This document shows, in pieces, positions 1 to 10,595 of a stretch of DNA of 30,745 bases. The notes under the pieces are model-generated. The model was not told where the DNA came from. It searched no databases and saw only the letters and a program-made list of their open reading frames with translations. The position numbers and the translations under genes are program-made. The stretch comes from Diphasiastrum complanatum. Lineage: Eukaryota > Streptophyta > Lycopodiopsida > Lycopodiales > Lycopodiaceae. Positions within the stretch are counted from its first letter, which is position 1; every line of letters begins with the position of its first letter. Where the stretch lies: assembly GCA_029204225.1 (NCBI GenBank), contig MU836303.1, forward strand, positions 1 to 30,745, given 5' to 3'.

Positions 1-19
1 TACCTCAAGTAACTATTCA

Positions 20-316
20 TTGTGGAAGGTGAGGATGGAATCACTTCTTGAGATGAATGATGTTTTGGATATTGTTGTAGGTTTGGAGGAGAGACCAGCA
101 ACACAACAAGATCAAATGAGGTATGATAAGAGGGCCAAAAGGGCTCTACACATGATCAAGATGAATGCTACTAATGAGCTTCTCAAGGAGGTTGGTAAGA
201 GTACTTCATCTGAGGATGCTTGGGATTCATTGAAGAAGCTTTATGAATCCAAGTCTACTTCTAGAGTGTTGACTCTAAGAAGGAAAATCTTTTCTTGTTT
301 GCAAAAGAATGAATAA
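20..316 (+). pseudogene. gag: copia gag N-terminal part (UBN2-type)
   Basis: The 98-residue reading frame has the typical copia gag pattern. A W-K-x-x-M-E-S-L-L segment lies at the start, then a K-R-A-L-H-M-I-K helix, then an A-W-D-S-L-K-K-L-Y-E segment and an R-V-L-T-L-R-R-K segment. These match the UBN2 family, which forms the structural capsid protein of copia particles. The first Met in the window need not be the real start, because the frame may begin outside it. The frame ends at a TAA just after 316. Gag-like sequence continues in other frames up to the zinc knuckle, showing indels. Confidence 0.85.
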
Positions 317-428
317 AGTCCAAGTACTTTTTATTTTGAGGATGAAAGCTTTGAATGATGAGTGGCTTGCATTGATGAGAGCATCAAGGAAGGAGAGCTT
401 GTTCAAGTTATTCTTAATGGATTGTTGA

Positions 429-818
429 ATGCTCATGCTAAACAATGTTCAAAGTAATTCTATTCAAAATAATTTTCCAAGTTTGATGGATCTTCAAGAG
501 ACCTTGATCAATGAAGAATATAGGCTTCAAGCAAGAAGTGGATCTACATCGACACTTCAAGAGGAGGCTATGTTCACAAAGGGAAAATTCAAGGGCAAAA
601 GCAAAATTAAGTGGTCTAAAGAGCAAGATCAAGTGGATGCTTCTTCAAGTGGCAAAAAGAAGGATAGACCAAAGCTCAAGTGCTTCTATTGTGGAATCAA
701 AGGACACTTTGCAAGTGAGTGCTACAAGAAGAAGAGAGATCAAGGAGACAAGCAAGTAATCTTGCTCTTGATGAGGATGGTTTGTATGTTCAAGATGCAA
801 ATGATGATGCTTTTGTGA
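429..818 (+). pseudogene. gag: copia gag C-terminal part with CCHC zinc knuckle
   Basis: The frame carries a lysine-rich linker followed by a zinc knuckle of the form C-x2-C-x4-H-x4-C (CFYCGIKGHFASEC) at about residues 86-99. Zinc knuckles of this kind bind the element's RNA during packaging. Upstream residues (NEEYRLQARSGS region) match the end of the copia gag domain. Just after the knuckle the coding sense continues in a different frame (719-931), so there is an indel around 740-770. Confidence 0.85.
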
Positions 819-931
819 TGTCTTCGTGTATGCTTGCTAATGATGGAGATCTAGATCCATGGTGGATTGACAATGGAGCAAGTTCACACATGAATTTTCA
901 CAGAGTACTTCACTTCTTTGTTGGCATATGA
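719..931 (+). pseudogene. copia aspartic protease fragment with DNGAS active site
   Basis: The segment W-W-I-D-N-G-A-S-S-H-M at about residues 48-58 aligns to the copia protease active site, normally W-x-x-D-S-G-A-S/T-x-H-M. The catalytic triad here reads D-N-G instead of D-S/T-G. The frame stops at 931. The expected downstream protease strands (an L-D-D-V-L-F-I-P block and an L-L-S-V-S-Q-M-L block) are visible in another frame between about 1020 and 1095, so the gene is frameshifted. Confidence 0.8.
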
Positions 932-1188
932 AGATGACAAGAGGGTGATCTACACGGCCAATGATGGTGAGTGTGCAATCAGGGATTGGCACAATTTTTC
1001 TATCTCTCTCTACAAATACTCATTTGGATGATGTCTTGTTTATTCCATCTATTACCAAGAATTTGCTTAGTGTGAGTCAAATGCTAAGTAAAGGCCTCAA
1101 GGTGAGTTTGATAGAGATGCTTGTATGATCAAAAGGAAGGATGTCTCGATTGGAAAAGATAAAAGGCAAGGGAAGTTGTTCAAACTAG

Positions 1189-1515
1189 ATGCTTTTGTTA
1201 TTTCTAACCAAGTTGGATGTGTTGCAAGAGCAAATACCTATTCAAGAGGTTTGGCATAAAAGGATGGGACACCTCAACTTCAAGTCATTGGAGGTAATGG
1301 CTAGAAAGAAGGTTGTGATAGGTCTTCCAAGTTCCTTAAGTGGCATCAATCATGTTTGTGAGTCTTGTGCTTTGTCTAAGTCACATAGACTACCTTATGC
1401 TAGGTCTACATCTAGATCTACAAAGCCTTTTCAACTTGTACATTTGGATATTCATGGATTTACTACAATTAGCAATAGTGGAGCTAAGATGTATGTAACT
1501 TTCCTTGGTGGGTAA
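1189..1515 (+). pseudogene. copia GAG-pre-integrase / integrase N-terminal zinc finger
   Basis: The frame contains V-W-H-K-R-M-G-H-L-N-F at about residues 21-31 and C-E-S-C-A-L-S-K at about 57-64. Together they form the HHCC zinc-binding unit at the integrase N-terminus. A V-H-L-D-I-H-G segment follows, which corresponds to the first catalytic Asp region of the integrase core. Copia elements usually have H-x-D-x-x-G-P there, so this position is degraded. The frame ends at about 1515, where element homology is lost. Confidence 0.85.
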
Positions 1516-2640
1516 ATCAGCCCAAGGCAGATGTCCCTTCACGGGGTGATATGTAGGATCGACTCGGATGTATTGAGACACTACAAAATAAACCACTAGT
1601 GCACGTGGGTCAATGAGAAACACCTTCTCCCACCATTTGGGTTGTGGTGAGTGTTTGTCTAAAGGTGTGTTGAGGGGATGGATCTACAATTCTGAGGTTG
1701 AGAATGGGAGTTGATGAAGGTAGTGATGGAGACACGCACTAGTGGTAAACGTTGCAGGGTTAGGAAAGGAGTTGAGAAAGGTAGTGATAGGGACACGCAC
1801 TAGTGGTAGACGCTCCACAAAATTTGTGCAATGCACCTGGATCAGATTCATTGAGGAGAAAACCATGGCATCCCAAGACAACACCGGAACCATTTTTTGG
1901 AGAGGAAACAGGCCTACTGGGTCTTGGCTTGATTCGAAAATATGTGTGCCAAGCTATTGGTCCAAAAGTGCAAAATAAAAAATGGCGTCTTTATAAGGGC
2001 TCATTTTGTAACTCTAATATTGTATTGTTGTATTTTAGAAACGATGATGTAAATACCAACTTTTGTTGTATAGACCAATTATTGAGGACCCAAACTTTGG
2101 GAAGCTACACCTTACATGGAATGACCTATCAAGTCAGCACACTTTTGTCAAAATCAAGGCCCACGAGTATGGTATGGTATCATGCATGTATAAGCCCAAC
2201 TTGTGGTGCCAATTAGTTAACATGGGGCATTATAACATTTTTGAAAAGTTACAAGGTTAAATTTAAATTACCAGAAGTCAAGTTAGAACATATAAGGTTT
2301 TAGAACATTCCCAAGTTACATTTGAACCAAAGTTTTTTAATTGGGCTATTTTTCAGTTTTTGGCTATCTTTTTATTTTTCCGATAGAAATTTTTAGTATT
2401 TGGTTGTCAAAATTATAAATCTGTTGCCCCACTTTCATATAAATATATTCGATTTCATAATAATTTCCCTTTATTTTGATGATTTATCCTTATAAATGGT
2501 AATAGTAGATATATAAAACTCTATTTACCTATGCCATATTTATAAATTTCAACAAGGAATAAATTTCCTAGAGTGTGATCATTTAGCTATTGTGTATTTT
2601 GAAATAAAAAACCTTGAGTTACTTGTATTACTTAGTCCCA
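1516..2640. other. non-coding stretch after copia break, no gene recognised
   Basis: No family could be recognised. Short open frames near 1742-2260 overlap each other in different frames and look fortuitous. Base composition becomes more AT-rich from about 2230. The stretch includes the tandem duplication listed at 1691-1812. Confidence 0.5.
1691..1812 (+). repeat. imperfect tandem duplication, unit about 61 bp
   Basis: Two adjacent units, about 1691-1751 and 1752-1812, align at a constant offset of 61 bp. The second half is best conserved: both contain a run reading acgcactagtggta and a run reading aaggtagtgat. The left halves are more diverged. It lies in non-coding DNA just past the copia breakpoint. 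Confidence 0.8.
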
Positions 2641-4400
2641 TAAGTGAAAGTGGGAAGGGCCCCACTCAGTTTACTATAAGTAGAACTCTCTTCTTTGTTA
2701 AAAGCATCCTTAATGTATGAGAAGCAAATGCTGCCATTTTGGATCTTCAACTATTTTATTTTGGTGTATTGTTATTCTTAGTCTTGCTTTTGTGCTCTAA
2801 GTTCATTTCTATATTAGTGGGATTAATATAGGAACTTAATCTTGTGTGGATAATTAGTTTGTGAAATTTGGTGGTTTATGTTGTGAATGTGTGGTAGTTA
2901 GTAGATAGTGGAAGTGTGGATTGTGTATGGATAAAGCTAGAATAGGTGTGATTATGTCAAAATAATGCTACTTGTCATTTCTTGAGGTTTTGTAGCTAGG
3001 GAAAGCTAGGCCATTTCCAAGACTCTCCATTGGAAGTTAGAACACACTCCAAACTATTATACTACACAACACTAGATCTAAATCATCCTCCTCATGGAAA
3101 AAATCTCTCCACATTTACTGTCATTGTTGGGGAGCCAAATGGCTCATGATTCTTAGCTCTTGCTATTTTTCCTTTTTCTTTTCTTGTCGACATCTAGCTT
3201 TTTTCATTTGGATTTTCCTTGATTTGATTGCTTGTTTCTTTGATTTCTTTGGATGAGTGCATATATGGTATTGCAAAACTTGTCAAACTACCCTCTAACC
3301 AAATTTGAAAATAGTGAGAAAAAAAGTCAAATTGATCAAGAACTTGGTGAAACTAGCAACTCAAAAAAATCAAAATTTTATTTAAATAGTAACTAACCTC
3401 ACCTGACTTGTTGAAGAAAATCTAAGATCACCCTCTTCACTGTGACTCGAACAGATGGTTTTACAACTTCAGTGAAAAAGGGCTAGTACCCCTTAAAAAT
3501 CAGAAACGTTTTCTAAGTACAGCTTGTTCTAGGCACAGATTGACCTCTCCAGCTCTATAAATTGAGTTTATGCCCACTGTTATCATATTCCCACGCAATC
3601 TTCTAATGGAATTTCAACTATCGCAAATCGTATGGGAATATCCAATTACAAAATTGCAACCCCTAAATTATGGAAAGCATCAATAGAAGCTATCAATGGG
3701 AGCAGTACCACCAAAGAAAGTCAACAAGCCAATGAGCAAATAGAAACTATGTTGTCTGATGCCTTATAACCATATTTTACAGTGACAAGAACAAAAGCAT
3801 GGCCGGGTCGGCAAATGTAACTAAAGCTACCAATGTTGTAAAGTCAAACACCCATGAATGGTGCAATGTACTCGCAAGCCAAACGCACATATATCCTATT
3901 ATCTACATAAGTGAGGTGTGACTCTTTAATTCATGGATGTTACTCAGCTTGTAATTGAATAGGGCTCTGAGGAAAGGGAGAGGTAAATATACAAGCTCAA
4001 AGCATAAAAAAGTTTTGCAAATGGTGGAGTCACAAGATGACTACCCACATGTCTTTGTTATGTGAAAACAAAGGTACATAAACCATAATTGCTACCATTA
4101 AAATCAAAATTGATAGTTCCTTCCTGAAAAACACTAGTAATGAGATAACCTAATGTCATATGTTAGCCTGTAATGGTCTACGGTTGAAATTGTTCAAAGT
4201 TAGGGAAGCAACCACATAAGCAAATTTGACTGGTCAATTAACTATACACTCAAGACATTTATTGCATGTCTATTTAGAGATTATAAACAATGGTTAACAA
4301 TTTTTTTTCCAGTTTTGACATTCACCATAGGAGAGTACTTTAGCATCTAAGGCTTGGCCAGAGAGACACCTAGCTAAAATGGAAAGGTTGGAGACAATGT
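2641..4400. other. AT-rich intergenic DNA, possible LTR relic near 2640-2860
   Basis: The stretch around 2640-2860 has the texture of a plant LTR promoter and R region: a GC-rich patch, then a TATA-like tataagta, then a T-rich transcribed-looking tail. No matching second copy, TG...CA boundary or target duplication could be found, so this is only a suggestion. From 2900 to 4400 nothing could be recognised. Confidence 0.25.
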
Positions 4401-6250
4401 AGCAAATGTCTTGTTCTATAGAGAGAAAGATAGAGAGATTGAAGGTTACCAACCTTGGTCAATATTCAAACTGCAAGTTGGTTCATCTGCTTGTTTGTGT
4501 TTATGGTGCACGTTATTGTCTCAAATTTCAAAGGTGTTTTAGTCGATATTCAGATATGGTAAGTATCATGACTTCCTCTGTGCTATGGAGCGTGCGAGGT
4601 ACAAGAAAACAGATTTTCATGGGTTTATGACAGATGAGACACAAGCGAACAGGAGAGTCGTTTGCACTGTATTCAACGGAGGCCTAGAAAATGAGATAAT
4701 TGGACGAGAGCAATCATGTCTTTTTCACTCGAAACAAAGCCTACATATGCAAACCACGGAGTTTGTTCTAAAGTTGAGCTCACCAATCTCACCCATAACT
4801 TGCTTAGTTGCCTAGATGTTGTCCAGGTAACAAACTTATTCTCCAAGATCCGCCGGCCGCCACCTTGGTTGTTCTCCAAGTGGGAGTATCAGTTCAATCC
4901 AATTTTTCTATCACCTTCAAATACACTTCTACACAAGCTAAACTAATAATTAAAAGAACTTCGGTAAAGTGTTGTTTCATCATGTAGAATTCTTCACATT
5001 AACCACCATTTAACTTGTCATATTGGACATTGCATTTGAGATTGTTCATTTTTGTTTAGCGATTTGATGAGTTGGACACACTCTATCCTACAACTCTTGA
5101 TGTTTGTTATAAGTCTTGCTTTCAATATCTGAAGCTAGATGCATACGTAAATCATTACTTCATAGTAGGTAGTTCATTCTTGTTTGTTGAAGAGTGTCAA
5201 CATACATCACTATGTCAATATACAAGCATCTTGCTACAACTTCTACAAACAAATTTACGGGTTCATATCAATTGGAGAGAGAAATAATTCTTATGAATAT
5301 TTTCAAAATATGGAGTCAAATCTATGAATTTCCAACATATGTGAGTGCCCCATTTTATGAGAGTAGATTCCACAGCTTAGTGCTTGGAATTGTTAATATC
5401 TAAAGCTAGATGCACTCCTATCACAAGTCAATAATTCCTAGTAGTACTCAACCCCTCACCACTAGGGTGGCCACAAACTCAATTGACTCAACATTGTGGA
5501 CCTGAGATTTAAATTCAGTGCGTTTTCTCTAATTCATATGTTACAAGTCAAAAGCTGCTCAGAATCAAGAAAGAACACAAAGTGTCATTCATACTTTTCA
5601 AAAAAAGGTTTTAGATGGGAAGTCTGAAAAGCCCAAACTCCAAAAGGTGGATGCTATACATCCAATGGTTTCTCATGTAAGTCCATTCCAAATTTCTTAA
5701 CAATCTAAAAGAACTATCTTGCTGCTGCATTGATTGTATAACCTTTTCTCTTCGTCAACAATTTTTATTGGATCAACAGGCAAAATAACGTTTGGTATGA
5801 GTGCTTGTCAGTGACGACTCTAAGAGTATGACAAGTTATCCATATCCTACCAAGCCCAAAGTGGTGGACAAGAGACTGACAATTGAACGTTATTAAAATC
5901 TTTTCAAGTTTTAAATTTGCATGGACTGAAACGCAAGTCATCTTTCTGAGTTTGTAATGTAAGGGCAAGAGACATGTATCCTAACTTCCAGTTCAAAGAT
6001 GATGAGCGAGTCAAAAAAAAAGGTGCTGTAAAGCATACAGCCTCCAAACATGAGCAGAATGCTCAAGGCAGAATTGGAAACATTGTGATACAAGAATCAG
6101 CTTGCTTTGACACCAATGCAACAAGCACCCCAAGCTGAATTTAACAGAAATGTCACTGGCTTGCAGATCTGAAAACATACCACAATCATTTGAAAAAATT
6201 TAATGGCTATCGCATATGCAAGCAATGTCAGAAGATGATTCTTAAGGAAA
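4401..6250. other. intergenic DNA, no feature recognised
   Basis: Open frames near 4406-4946 and 5072-5403 are short, overlap on both strands and match no family I know. A weak short repeat (atatctgaagctagatgca near 5127 and a similar run near 5398) is present. Confidence 0.35.
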
Positions 6251-6407
6251 TAACAGTGCTGTACTATCATAACAACTTTCTAAAAGTGTAAGTAAACTTG
6301 TGATTCAAGCAGAAGTGGATACCAAAAGTTAGACCACAACCTCCAGGGAGCATAACATGATTATAAGTGAAATTCCATGTAGGAAAAAGGTGCCAAGCAC
6401 TGCTTAC

Positions 6408-6443
6408 CCTAAAGGCCAAACGAAGGCTGTTATTGAGATCCAC
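6408..6443 (-). other. candidate 12-codon micro-exon, minus strand
   Basis: A tttttcag acceptor and a gtaagc donor, both close to consensus, flank 36 nt encoding V-D-L-N-N-S-L-R-L-A-F-R. The frame is open, but so short a block can arise by chance. Confidence 0.25.
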
Positions 6444-6722
6444 CTGAAAAAGCAATGACAATTAGAACTGTGAACAGTTTAGCAGCAATCAATGATCACA
6501 ATGAACTTCATTGAAGAAAAGGTTCCATTTCAGATAGTTTCCATACCTTCAAATTGCAAATATTGGAGAAGATTGCAGGGAATAAGCTCTACCCACTTGT
6601 ATTTGCTCAATGAAACCCTTCTCCAACTTTGTTAAGAGATGAGCATCACAACTATTTCAGCTCTAATGATCACCAGCAGACAATTTTTGTAAAAACCAAG
6701 TTGAAGCCCAGACTGGTCTTAC

Positions 6723-6791
6723 GAGAAGGAATTGAAATCATAGATTTTGGATCTCTGGAACTTGAACTTGGGACGGAAATAATCTTGAATC
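6723..6791 (-). other. candidate exon, minus strand
   Basis: The acceptor is ctgacag and the donor is gtaaga. The open frame reads I-Q-D-Y-F-R-P-K-F-K-F-Q-R-S-K-I-Y-D-F. No family was recognised. It lies downstream of the 7314-8200 exons on the same strand. Confidence 0.35.
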
Positions 6792-6934
6792 CTGTCAGGT
6801 AGCACTGTGGTTCAAAGAAAAAGCACTGAATAGCATTGTATTGTATCTGCGGTAACAGAGCTCGATATCGTTAAATATCATCAAAAAGTTGAGAATCTAT
6901 TCATCAGAAGCTAAGGAATAGGATGTATACATAC

Positions 6935-7001
6935 ATCCTTCTTCAAGTCCTCTGGTTACTGAATAAGCTGTTTTCTTGAACCCTTTGTCGAAAGAATGCA
7001 C
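6935..7001 (-). other. candidate exon, minus strand
   Basis: The block is preceded by an acceptor-like catggtcag and followed by a gtatgt donor. Its open frame includes V-H-S-F-D-K-G-F-K-K-T-A-Y-S-V-T-R-G. A second frame is open for part of the block, so the phase is not certain. It is probably part of the same transcription unit as 7314-8200. Confidence 0.3.
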
Positions 7002-7208
7002 CTGACCATGAATGTTACAAACAAGTTAAAAACCTTAGTTTTTCTACGCAACTTCTATCTAGCTTCTGAGGCGAATGACAAAATAGTGTCCTATATGAAT
7101 TTTTTCATTCTTGAGAAAGTTTTGGGGTGAAAAATGGAACCATACCTAAACACAGTTTAGCGACCATACCTCAGTTATAAAGACAATGCTGCAAATATCT
7201 TTGCCTAC

Positions 7209-7293
7209 CTTCATGGGATAGAGAGGTCTTTTTGGAATCTGTTGAAGATTTGCTTAAGTTCTCAATTTCAAAGAGGACTGTCAAACCTTCCAT
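7209..7293 (-). other. candidate exon or frameshifted continuation, minus strand
   Basis: Directly past the TGA at about 7311, another minus-strand frame opens (M-E-G-L-T-V-L-F-E-I-E-N-L-S-K...) and ends at CATGAAG before a gtaggc donor. It could be the continuation of the 7556-7314 exon after a small indel. Evidence is only the open frame and the donor. Confidence 0.3.
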
Positions 7294-7313
7294 TGTGGAT
7301 TGTTGTCACTGCT

Positions 7314-8200
7314 TCAACTGTCTAATAGGCCCTTGCTTCCTTTTGAAGCGATGTACAAAGCAGTGCCTTTAACAAGCCAGGCAGTATGCTCTGGCTGATC
7401 ACCTTTAGGTATAAGAGGAGGTAACGCACTGTTACCAAGGTCCGAAGAGTATACAAATGGCAGCCGCAGGCTCAAAAAGCTCTCTGGTGGCAGTACAATT
7501 TCACAACCAATGGAAAATTCCAAGTTCCTCTTTATCTGCTGTGGAAAGTATGACGCCTGCAAAACAAAAAGGGCGTCATCAAGAAAGAAAACACAATTGA
7601 CAGATCATAAATGAGGACCATTAATATCACAGCAGACTTACCAAACATTGAACTGGCAGGCCAACTAAGCAGCAATCTTCTATCCCAAAAAGTAGAGAAA
7701 GGAATCAAAGCCTCAAATCTGCATTCAAAAAATTGAATAGACGACAACAAAATTTCATGACTTACCTCAAACTCAACCACTGGACGTGAAGCAAGTACTA
7801 CTGGAAAAGATGGCGTGACCTGTAAAACAAGATCAGTTAAGGTTACCACGCTTTATTTGCCAAATCCATTTGCAATGCAAGCCACTCAGTAACATGTTTC
7901 AGAACAAGAACTGCAGGTCACACAAGTGAGGCTGCAGTATCAATGTACGAAAGCAATCCAAGAGTTATATATAAATCAACAAGTAATTGAAGGGGTAGCA
8001 TATCCCAAACATAATCCAGTTTCGAATCTTTTGAAAAAGCTATCTTGTGAGACAGGAGCTTGTGATGCAACCGCAGGAAATCATATTGAGATAATTTACT
8101 CCTGGTATTTCACACGAGGGTAGGGAGACAAGATCTGAATCCAGATGAACTTGCAAAGATTCAAATGGCTCAAGCACTAAGCTCACTTGTGTTGGCTCTC
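7314..8200 (-). CDS. partial model of an unrecognised multi-exon plant gene
   Basis: Three blocks on the minus strand have plant-type splice borders and join in consistent phase. Exon 8200-8100 follows an atatgcag acceptor and ends before gtaaat. Exon 7819-7766 follows ttttacag and ends before gtaagt. Exon 7556-7314 follows gttttgcag and runs to a TGA. The introns would be 280 and 209 bp. The joined product contains S-L-V-L-E-P-F-E-S-L-Q-V, then V-V-L-A-S-R-P-V-V-E-F-E, then P-P-E-S-F-L-S-L-R-L-P-F-V-Y-S. Alternating hydrophobic residues suggest beta strands, which is inference only. No upstream exon or start codon was found. I do not recognise the family. It may be a pseudogene, since the TGA comes abruptly and more exon-like blocks lie downstream. 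Confidence 0.45.
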
Positions 8201-9289
8201 CTGCATATTAATTCCGTGAATCAAATCTGAGAATCAGCAATCAAATGTTTACATAATCAAAAGAGATCCTCATGTGCTACTTCAAATCAATTGAGCTCCT
8301 CAAAGGACAAAATTCAGGGGACGTGCGTTTCACTAGAATAGCTGTAAATCAGGCCAGACAACTACCAACTTGGAAGTTTGAAGCAGCAATGCTATTATTT
8401 TAACCCTTCTAACACCTTATAACTGTACTAGAACCCCACATAACTCAATGGATGAACCCTTAGTAATGCCTAAACAGTTACAAAAGGCCCACATAAAGTG
8501 GAGTCAAAGAAACTCGTGGTTAAATTCCTATTCAGAGTACACAAGGAATACAGGCTGAAGTGATTTTTATGCAAACGATTGTCGGTGATGCTGAGAATGA
8601 TGAGATCAACATTTTTTCCTGTCATAAGTACTGTCTGTAATGTGCTGAAATCATTGTGCTTAGGTCAGATGCATATTGCAATACAAATATTCCAGAATTC
8701 ATTTTTGGGTACCAACAAGAAAAAAAATTATGGTTTTCCAGAAGTGCTTTTCTATTGGATGATCTTGACACACTCAAAAGTTCCTAAAGCACATCAACAG
8801 TTAGCTGCAATCTCGCAAAAATACCAACATCCTCCCGTTTGTAGGCAAACCGTAAAGCTGGGAATAATTCACTGAATCACATTTCTTTCCTGAACGAATC
8901 ACGACTCCATTTCAAAAAGATCTAGCCATTTCAAACCACAACGAAACGGTGACGTGGATTTTGAAGCTCAAACACATTCACGTCACCTCGAGCAAACCAG
9001 CTCGTTCAAAACTCATATTACTTAGTTTACCTCTTTGATTTTGGAAATCAATTATACATGCAGTTGTGTTAGGCTTACAGCCTCAACTTTACATTGATGT
9101 ATTGAAATACGATCCACTTAAAGTTCATACTTCTATAGATTATGTTGAACGCAAAACCATCTTGTTTAAAATCCTTCACACCAAAATTTACCTGTTTGAT
9201 GGGGTCACAAATGAGATAGTAAAAGTAGGAGTCTACGTTAGAACTTAGGACTTAGAACTTGGGGTTTAGGGTATACATAATCAGGATTC
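8201..9289. other. region upstream of the minus-strand exons, no gene recognised
   Basis: No convincing exon, RNA or repeat was found. If the minus-strand exon string is a real gene, its missing 5' exons and promoter should lie here. The only notable element is the ACGT-core inverted pair at 8948-8987. A single ggtttaggg near 9260 is not a telomeric array. Confidence 0.35.
8948..8987. promoter_or_regulatory. inverted pair of bZIP-type ACGT motifs
   Basis: GGTGACGTG at 8948-8956 and its exact reverse complement CACGTCACC at 8979-8987 flank a 22-nt spacer. TGACGTGG is a hybrid C-box/G-box core of the kind bound by plant bZIP factors. It sits on the 5' side of the minus-strand exon string. The motif match is direct; a regulatory role is inference. 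Confidence 0.3.
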
Positions 9290-9305
9290 ATGAATCGGGA
9301 TCACG

Positions 9306-9551
9306 GTGAAGGCAAGAGACCTTGCTTGGGAATATGTGACGATTGTTGCAGGATATGGCAGCTCAGGTACAAAGAGGTGGACTTGCAAGTATTGCAATGT
9401 CAACTACATAGGTGGTCTTTTGCGAATACAAGCACACCTCTTGGGAGTGCATGGCTACGACATAGCTTCTTGCACACAGGCGCCTCGAGATATTGGATTG
9501 GCGTGCTGCAGCAGCTGCAGTGGATGCACCCGGTGCTGTGCATGCAAGTGA
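9306..9551 (+). pseudogene. hAT transposase N-terminal BED-type zinc finger
   Basis: The frame reads A-R-D-L-A-W-E-Y, then R-W-T-C-K-Y-C (Cys-x2-Cys), then H-L-L-G-V-H-G, then an I-A-S-C-T-x-A-P-R-D-I tail, all within about 65 residues. This is the plant hAT BED finger arrangement, which binds transposon ends: aromatic W and Y, two Cys, two His, and the conserved C-T-x-x-P-x-D tail. After about residue 62 the frame becomes cysteine-rich and no longer matches the family. The finger itself looks undamaged. Confidence 0.8.
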
Positions 9552-9891
9552 AGTTTGAATGTTTGCTTCTCACTTTTGCTATAGCCCTCATTGCAAGTTG
9601 TTATGTAATATGTAAAAATGATGATTGATTGCTCATTAAACATTTGCCTTTGGATATTGGCACTTTGCCATTATGCATCGTGAATCCTAATTCTTGATTC
9701 CTGAACATTGAATCATGATGTCCATTGTGAACAAGGGCTTCAGAGCCTCCTCCCACAACACAAGCTTCACAGCCTATCCCACATGGCATCGCTCTTCCTT
9801 AGCTTATCATCCCAATTGGATGTTGGGGTGAGAGTGAGGAACCAATGGGTGCAGGTGCAAGCCATGCAATTGGTGCACCATCGAGATCAAG

Positions 9892-10140
9892 GGTACCACT
9901 CCATCCAAAGGCAGAAACTTTTATGTACCATCAGCTATCAAGAGGCTCTTCTATACATGTGACCTCCCCTTCCACTTAGCACAGACACCTGCATGGGAAG
10001 CGGCAATGTTAGTTGTTTCCAGGATCGATTCAAAGTGGAGAGAGCCTAGCATGGAGCAGCTGAGGACTAGAGAGTTGCTTTAGGAGAGAGATAAAGTGAA
10101 CAGAGAGCTGGAGCCCATCAACTTAGTTGTGACTGTTGAA
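9892..10140 (+). pseudogene. hAT transposase DUF659-like block with internal stop
   Basis: A frame beginning near 9892 contains F-Y-V-P-S-A-I-K-R-L-F-Y, then L-P-F-H-L-A-Q-T-P-A-W, then E-P-S-M-E-Q-L-R-T-R-E-L-L. This fits the pattern of hAT DUF659 domains (F-x-x-x-x-I-P-F-x-x-A-x-x-P ... P-S-x-x-x-L-R-x-x-L-L). A TAG at 10081-10083 interrupts it in frame. Family-like residues (E-R-D-K-V-N-R-E-L) continue after the stop, so this is a nonsense mutation in a once longer protein. Confidence 0.7.
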
Positions 10141-10281
10141 CTTTCTGATCTACGTACTACTTCATGACTTATAATTACTTCTTGGCTTTTGCATCTTAAT
10201 TCCTTTAATACTTATTCCTATTGTTGCAACTTGCTAGTAGCTAAACTCGACTCTGATAACTATTAGCTATGTATTTGTAAA

Positions 10282-10509
10282 TTGTTGTCCCATTTTTCAT
10301 TCCTTCTAAAATCTTTAATCAGTGAATCACACACCAATACCCTAGGTGATGCAAGGAAGCAACACGTCTTCAATATATTGGTCTCTTGTCGCATGGGCGC
10401 TATGTCCTTCCATGCCATCGACAGCTTTGAGGCAAGTAAGATATCTTTCCAAAATCCAAACCTCCAATATGCAGGATGCACTAAAGATTGGAATTTGGCC
10501 CCTTTGTGA
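10282..10509 (+). pseudogene. hAT transposase central block
   Basis: Residues near the middle read F-N-I-L-V-S-C-R-M-G-A-M-S-F-H-A-I-D-S-F-E. This resembles the hAT core strand after the D-G-W motif, where members typically have N-x-x-V-x-S-x-x-G-x-x-F-L-x-x-x-D. The D-G-W motif itself is not visible. Alignment is by eye, so confidence is moderate. Confidence 0.5.
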
Positions 10510-10595
10510 GTTCGAAACTTGATGTACGTTGAAATTTGTGATTTTTATACGAGCTACATGTTAGGACTTACAACTTCGCAAAATTATCTCGCGAC

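Larger units (their letters stand above)
1..1514 (+). mobile_element. Ty1/copia LTR retrotransposon fragment, truncated and decayed
   Basis: Gag, protease and integrase N-terminal segments follow each other in the canonical copia order on the plus strand. The element enters from the left edge, so its 5' LTR and primer site are outside the window. Its homology stops near 1510, just inside the integrase core, where a TAA follows a diverged form of the usual start of the core. Reverse transcriptase, RNase H and a 3' LTR are absent. Reading frames change several times (near 316, 818, 931 and 1188), so this is a pseudogene copy. It differs in sequence from the complete minus-strand copia element at 12566-18629. 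Confidence 0.9.

Noticed and set aside
1742-2260. Overlapping frames of 65-137 residues as a possible gene
   Set aside because: Three frames overlap on the same strand, no domain pattern is visible, and one lies partly on the 61-bp tandem duplication.
5127-5440. Weak repeat around aagctagatgca
   Set aside because: Only about 20 bases match well, and no wider alignment could be followed.
7642-7718. Possible extra exon between 7766 and 7556 with good acceptor and donor
   Set aside because: Its only open frame does not fit the phase of the exons on either side, and the intron before it would be only 47 nt.
9240-9275. Interstitial telomere repeat
   Set aside because: Only one ttaggg-like unit is present within a short imperfect repeat of acttaga.
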